A DNA stretch of 36,640 nucleotides from Bradyrhizobium sp. GTDB taxonomy: Bacteria; Pseudomonadota; Alphaproteobacteria; Rhizobiales; Xanthobacteraceae. A program made the translations under genes and the position numbers. Positions within the stretch are counted from its first letter, which is position 1, and the number at the start of each line of letters is the position of its first letter. Shown piece after piece: positions 33,612 to 36,640 of this stretch. Location of the stretch: positions 1-36,640 of the forward strand of contig NZ_JAUSLT010000083.1 of NCBI RefSeq assembly GCF_030646015.1. The letters are read 5' to 3'. The notes below the pieces were generated by a model. It made no database searches. It had not been told where the DNA came from and was given only the letters and a program-made list of their open reading frames with translations.

Positions 33612-33775
33612 AGGTGGTCCTCGCGGTGATCTCTAGGGGACTTGCCCGGCAGCCCGCCGGGTTGGAAAATCGAGGTCATTGTCGACTGATTTTGCCGTGA
33701 AGTCATCGGCAATTTTCGGGCAAATCCACGGTTCAATCGCAGCATCTTGCCGCAGCTTGGGTGTTTCGGACCCGG

Positions 33776-34510
33776 CTAGGCGTGCCGGCCGCCTTCCAGA
33801 TAGGCGGCGCGGATTTCCGGACGCTGCAATAGCTCGGCGCCGGTTCCTTCCAGCGTAATCAGGCCGTTGACCATGACATAGCCGCGATGGGCCAGCCGCA
33901 GCGCGTGATTGGCGTTCTGCTCGACGATCAGCACGGTGAGGCCGTCCTGCCGGTTCAGGGTCCGGATGGCATCGAAAATCTGCCGCGCGATCAGCGGCGC
34001 AAGCCCCAGCGAGGGCTCATCGAGCATCAGGAGGCGAGGGCGGCTCATCAAAGCGCGGCCGATCGCCAGCATCTGCTGTTCGCCGCCCGACAGCGTGCCG
34101 CCGCGCTGCGTCATACGCTCCTTGAGCCGCGGAAACAGCGTCGTTACCCGCTCCAGCCCGGCGGCGCGCTCGGCCTCGCTGCAATCGGTGGCGTCCGCTC
34201 CCATCTGCAGGTTTTCCGCCACGCTCATGCGCGGGAAAATCCGGCGGCCTTCCGGCGACTGCGCGATCCGCATCCGCGCGATCTCGTGGGTCGGCACGTC
34301 GGTGATATCGTTGCCGTCGAACAGGATCTGCCCGGAGCGGGCGCGCGGCCGGCCGAACACCGTCATCATCAGCGTCGACTTGCCGGCGCCATTGGCGCCG
34401 ATCAGGGCGACGATCTCGCCGGGGTTGATGGCGAGGTCAACGCCTTTCAGCGCCTCGATCTTGCCATAGGCGGCGCGCAGGGCGCGGATTTCGAGCAGGG
34501 GAGACGTCAT
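33776..34510 (-). CDS. livF: Branched-chain amino acid ABC transporter ATPase LivF
   Basis: Cytoplasmic ATPase of the LIV importer, 244 residues. Walker A is GANGAGKST (residues ~37-45), the signature LSGGEQQMLAIGRALMSRPR precedes Walker B LLMLDEPSLGLAP, and the switch His lies in VLIVEQNANHAL in the LivF form. The ATG at 34510-34508 overlaps the stop of the DUF559 gene (ATGA), an arrangement normally seen between co-translated genes. In a standard liv operon livF would directly follow livG; here 535 bases carrying the nuclease cassette intervene. Confidence 0.95.
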   Translation of the reverse strand: MTSPLLEIRALRAAYGKIEALKGVDLAINPGEIVALIGANGAGKSTLMMTVFGRPRARSGQILFDGNDITDVPTHEIARMRIAQSPEGRRIFPRMSVAENLQMGADATDCSEAERAAGLERVTTLFPRLKERMTQRGGTLSGGEQQMLAIGRALMSRPRLLMLDEPSLGLAPLIARQIFDAIRTLNRQDGLTVLIVEQNANHALRLAHRGYVMVNGLITLEGTGAELLQRPEIRAAYLEGGRHA

Positions 34511-34917
34511 GGCGTGCTCCCATCTCTTGGAAGCGGTGCGGTTTTTGGAAGCGGTGCGGCGTCTTCTCTCCCTCCCCCTGAAAGGGGGAGGGTTGGGGAG
34601 GGGGTTTTCTCCGCTTGCGCAAGCCTTTCCGCATGCCGGAGAAGATCGCTGAGGACGCCCTCCAGGTTCGACAGGACATCATTGTTCCAATAGCGAACGA
34701 CCACAATGCCTTTGTCCGTAAGCCAAGCCGTTCGGCGATCGTCGGCCTGCTTCACCTGTTCGGCGTGTTGCCCGCCATCGACTTCGACCGCCAAGCGGAG
34801 GCTCGGGCAATAGAAGTCAACGGTGAAGGGTCCAATCGGATGCTGCCGCCTGAAATGAAGACCGTTGAGCTGATCGCGGCGAAGCGCTCGCCACAGCCGG
34901 GCTTCAGCGTCGGTCAT
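34507..34917 (-). CDS. DUF559 (PD-(D/E)XK, Vsr-like) endonuclease-domain protein
   Basis: A 136-residue protein with the DUF559 domain, related to very-short-patch repair endonucleases. The core is FHFRRQHPIGPFTVDFYCP-like at residues ~20-38 (sequence LHFRRQHPIGPFTVDFYC), then RLAVEVDGGQH; D34, E45 and D47 fit the PD-(D/E)XK metal site, and VVRYWNNDVLSNLEGVL follows. Residues ~105-136 (TPSPTLPLSGGGREDAAPLP onwards) are coded by the palindromic repeat and an 18-base tandem repeat rather than by the domain. The ATG at 34917 is the only usable start; its binding site is weak. The stop overlaps livF by ATGA. The DNA target is unknown. Confidence 0.85.
   Translation of the reverse strand: MTDAEARLWRALRRDQLNGLHFRRQHPIGPFTVDFYCPSLRLAVEVDGGQHAEQVKQADDRRTAWLTDKGIVVVRYWNNDVLSNLEGVLSDLLRHAERLAQAEKTPSPTLPLSGGGREDAAPLPKTAPLPRDGSTP
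34527..34559. repeat. Tandem 18-base repeat, two copies of TTGGAAGCGGTGCGG
   Basis: TTGGAAGCGGTGCGG occurs at 34527-34541 and again at 34545-34559, a period of 18 bases. It lies between the left inverted repeat of the nuclease cassette and the livF start, and codes the repeated A-P-L-P-K/R pattern at the C-terminus of the DUF559 protein. Confidence 0.8.
34570..34605 (+). repeat. Left inverted palindromic repeat flanking the DUF559 gene
   Basis: CCCTCCCCCT and AGGGGGAGGG form a perfect ten-pair stem with a GAA loop (34570-34592), followed by TTGGGGAGGGGGT. Read on the plus strand it has the same order of parts, hairpin then GGGAGGGGGT, as the right copy read on the minus strand, so the two are inverted relative to each other with the GGGAGGGGGT sides facing the nuclease gene. 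Confidence 0.8.
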
Positions 34918-34973
34918 GTTGCTGCGGAGATTTCTCGCCCGTGCAGTGACAGCTCTTGTGCGGGAAAAGCGTG

Positions 34974-35022
34974 ACCCCCTCCCGCCCGCTTCGCGGTCGA
35001 CCTCCCCCTTGCAGGGGGAGGT
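34974..35022 (-). repeat. Right inverted palindromic repeat flanking the DUF559 gene
   Basis: ACCTCCCCCT (35000-35009) and AGGGGGAGGT (35013-35022) form a perfect ten-pair stem with a three-base loop. On the minus strand this is followed by CGACCGCGAAGCGGGC and then GGGAGGGGGT. The hairpin and the GGGAGGGGGT motif match the left copy; the intervening 16 bases, which hold a small CCGCGAAGCGG stem, are absent there. Confidence 0.8.
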
Positions 35023-35045
35023 GTCATGCGTATCGGATGGCGCGG

Positions 35046-35879
35046 TCACGTTCCACTCTCCATCACCGCGATCGCTTCTTCCTCGTCGGCGCCGAGATAG
35101 GCCGCGATCACCTTGGGATCGTCGCGGATCTGCTGCGGCGTGCCTTCCGATATCTTGACGCCGTAATCCATCACCACCACGTGGTCGGAGATTTCCATCA
35201 CCACCGACATGTCGTGCTCGATCAGGAGAATCGAGGTGCCTTGCTCGGCGCGGATCGAGAGCAGCAATTCGCTCAAGGCGGCGCTTTCGCGCGCGTTCAG
35301 CCCGGCGGCCGGCTCGTCGAGGCACAGCAAGGCCGGCTCGGTGCACATCGCGCGGGCGATTTCGAGACGGCGCTGGTCGCCATAGGGCAGGTTGCCGGCG
35401 GCGTCGTCGGCGCGCTCCAGGAGGCCGATGCGCTCGAGCCAGAGTTTCGACAGATCGATCGCGTCCTTCTCGGCGGCGCGCCACGACGGTGCGCCGATCA
35501 ATCCGAGAAAGGTCAGGCCCGACGCCCGCATCAATGCGTTGTGCTGGGCGACCATCAGGTTTTCCAGCGCGGTCATGCCGGGAAACAGCCGGATATTCTG
35601 GAAGGTGCGCGCGACCCTGGCCTGCTTGGAGATCCGGAAATCGTTCAGACGTTCGAGCTGAATTTGCCGGCCGTCGTCGTGCGTGATCTTCAGGCTGCCG
35701 CCGCTCGGCTTGTAGAAGCCGGTGATGCAGTTGAACACCGTGGTCTTGCCGGCGCCGTTCGGTCCGATCAGGGCGGTGATCTTGCGCCGTTCGGCGCCGA
35801 AGGTGAGATCGTTGACGGCGACGATGCCGCCGAAGCGCATCGACAGATGATCGACGTTGAGAATGCAATCCGCGCTCAT
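35046..35879 (-). CDS. livG: Branched-chain amino acid ABC transporter ATPase LivG
   Basis: Cytoplasmic ATPase of the LIV importer, 277 residues. Walker A is GPNGAGKTT (residues ~38-46), the Q-loop is RTFQNIRLFPGMTALENLMV, the LivG-type signature NLPYGDQRRLEIARAM replaces LSGGQ, and Walker B is LLCLDEPAAGLN, with the switch His in LLIEHDMSVV. The ATG at 35879 overlaps the livM stop (ATGA), so the two are translationally coupled. The right repeat of the nuclease cassette begins 23 bases after its stop. Confidence 0.96.
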   Translation of the reverse strand: MSADCILNVDHLSMRFGGIVAVNDLTFGAERRKITALIGPNGAGKTTVFNCITGFYKPSGGSLKITHDDGRQIQLERLNDFRISKQARVARTFQNIRLFPGMTALENLMVAQHNALMRASGLTFLGLIGAPSWRAAEKDAIDLSKLWLERIGLLERADDAAGNLPYGDQRRLEIARAMCTEPALLCLDEPAAGLNARESAALSELLLSIRAEQGTSILLIEHDMSVVMEISDHVVVMDYGVKISEGTPQQIRDDPKVIAAYLGADEEEAIAVMESGT

Positions 35880-36640
35880 CCGTGCCCCTCTTTGACGAGG
35901 TCGGACGAGATCGCCTGGCTGTGATGCAGGAATACGGTCGGGGCGCGGTGGCCGATCAGCCCGCGCGGCCGCCAGATCATCAAGAGCACCATGGCGAGCC
36001 CGAATACCAGCATGCGGAACTGTTCGAGCCCGCGAAACAGCTCAAAACCGCCGATCATCACCAGGGCTGCGAGGGCGACGCCGAGTTGCGATCCCATGCC
36101 GCCGAGCACGACGATCGCCAGCACCAGCGCCGATTCGTGGAAGGTGAAGGATTCCGGACTGATAAAACCCTGCCGCGTGGCGAAGAACGCGCCGGCGAGG
36201 CCGCCGAACATCGCGCCGGTCGCGAATGCCGTGAGTTTTGTCGTTGTCGTGTTGATGCCGAGCGCGCGGCAGGCGACCTCGTCCTCGCGCAGCGCTTCCC
36301 AGGCGCGGCCGATCGGCAGGCGGCGCAGCCGGATCGTCACCCAGTTCGTGAGCAGCGCCAGCGCCAGGATCAAATAGAACAGGAACACGATGCGGTGGGT
36401 CGTCGAGAATTCGACGCCGAGTCTGGCCGCCAGGCCGTCGTCGCCCGGCGTCAGTGGAATGCCGAAGAAGGACGGTCGGGGAATCCCGGTGACGCCATTG
36501 GGGCCGCCGGTCAGGCTCTGCCAGTTGATGATGACGAGGCGGATGATCTCGCCGAACGCCAGCGTCACGATGGCGAGATAGTCGCCGCGCAGCCGCAACA
36601 CCGGAAATCCCAGCAGCACGCCGCAGAACGCCGCGAGAAT
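35876..36640 (-). CDS. livM: Branched-chain amino acid ABC transporter permease LivM (5' end outside window)
   Basis: Inner-membrane permease of the LIV importer; 254 C-terminal residues are visible and the frame is open to the window edge. The LivM pattern is clear: LRLRGDYLAIVTLAFGEIIR, LTGGPNGVTGIPRPSFFGIP, IGRAWEALREDEVACRALGI (the ATPase-contacting loop) and VLGGMGSQLGVALAALVMIG. Several hydrophobic helices are visible. The C-terminus ends about 25 residues after GLIGHRAPTVFLHHSQA. livH is expected just upstream, outside the window. Confidence 0.95.
   Translation of the reverse strand: MLAAFCGVLLGFPVLRLRGDYLAIVTLAFGEIIRLVIINWQSLTGGPNGVTGIPRPSFFGIPLTPGDDGLAARLGVEFSTTHRIVFLFYLILALALLTNWVTIRLRRLPIGRAWEALREDEVACRALGINTTTTKLTAFATGAMFGGLAGAFFATRQGFISPESFTFHESALVLAIVVLGGMGSQLGVALAALVMIGGFELFRGLEQFRMLVFGLAMVLLMIWRPRGLIGHRAPTVFLHHSQAISSDLVKEGHG

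Noticed and set aside
34918..35868. N-terminal extension of the DUF559 frame through livG
   Set aside because: The frame is open by chance opposite the livG codons in another frame; the product there is Arg-rich and has no domain. Only the part from 34917 matches DUF559.

Overview
The window is GC-rich alphaproteobacterial chromosome. Gene content and protein sequences suggest Bradyrhizobium/Rhodopseudomonas (Nitrobacteraceae): purL with bolA and a CGFS glutaredoxin, ergothioneine genes, a liv operon, and several families of interspersed palindromic repeats between genes. The species-level assignment is inference; no rRNA gene is present. No phage, insertion sequence with a transposase, CRISPR array or tRNA was seen.

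Layout. 1-4.1 kb: 3' part of purL, a palindromic repeat, an acyltransferase-3 membrane protein, a DUF427 protein and bolA. 4.1-9.9 kb: ltrA-like membrane protein, then an RND efflux adaptor and a CzcA-type pump. 10-12.3 kb: egtB-egtD for ergothioneine (minus strand). 12.5-17.4 kb: grxD overlapped by a macrodomain gene that has no ATG/GTG/TTG start, a small membrane protein, a serine hydrolase, a cupin and a threonine aldolase. 17.5-23.2 kb (minus strand): rpsD with a strong terminator, a stand-alone E2-like acyltransferase domain, an HpcH/HpaI aldolase, murI behind an AT-rich promoter region, a MOSC protein and purB. 23.3-27.6 kb (plus): a perfect palindrome, a 33-codon small gene, a TetR regulator, a phosphodiester glycosidase-type protein, then a tightly packed metallophosphoesterase and Ser/Thr kinase-UspA fusion. 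27.7-32.3 kb: PH-like membrane protein, rpe, two tandem EF-hand proteins, a P1 peptidase and a stand-alone receiver protein. 32.4-36.6 kb (minus): liv branched-chain amino acid ABC operon livM-livG-[DUF559 nuclease]-livF followed by livK.

Most genes are ordinary core or accessory metabolism. The places that deserve a second look are: (i) a DUF559 PD-(D/E)XK nuclease gene lying between livG and livF, bracketed by inverted copies of a palindromic repeat and overlapping livF by ATGA, which looks like a small nuclease-carrying repeat element; (ii) a palindromic repeat whose two ends supply the stop codons of two convergent genes; (iii) the phosphoesterase plus kinase-Usp pair, whose kinase has Ser in place of the catalytic-loop Asn; (iv) the macrodomain gene apparently starting at CTG inside the end of grxD; (v) the small gene-TetR locus under a perfect 8+8 palindrome; (vi) the duplicated EF-hand proteins. 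Many start sites were moved downstream of the longest open frame because a ribosome binding site and family length favoured it; each such choice is stated.
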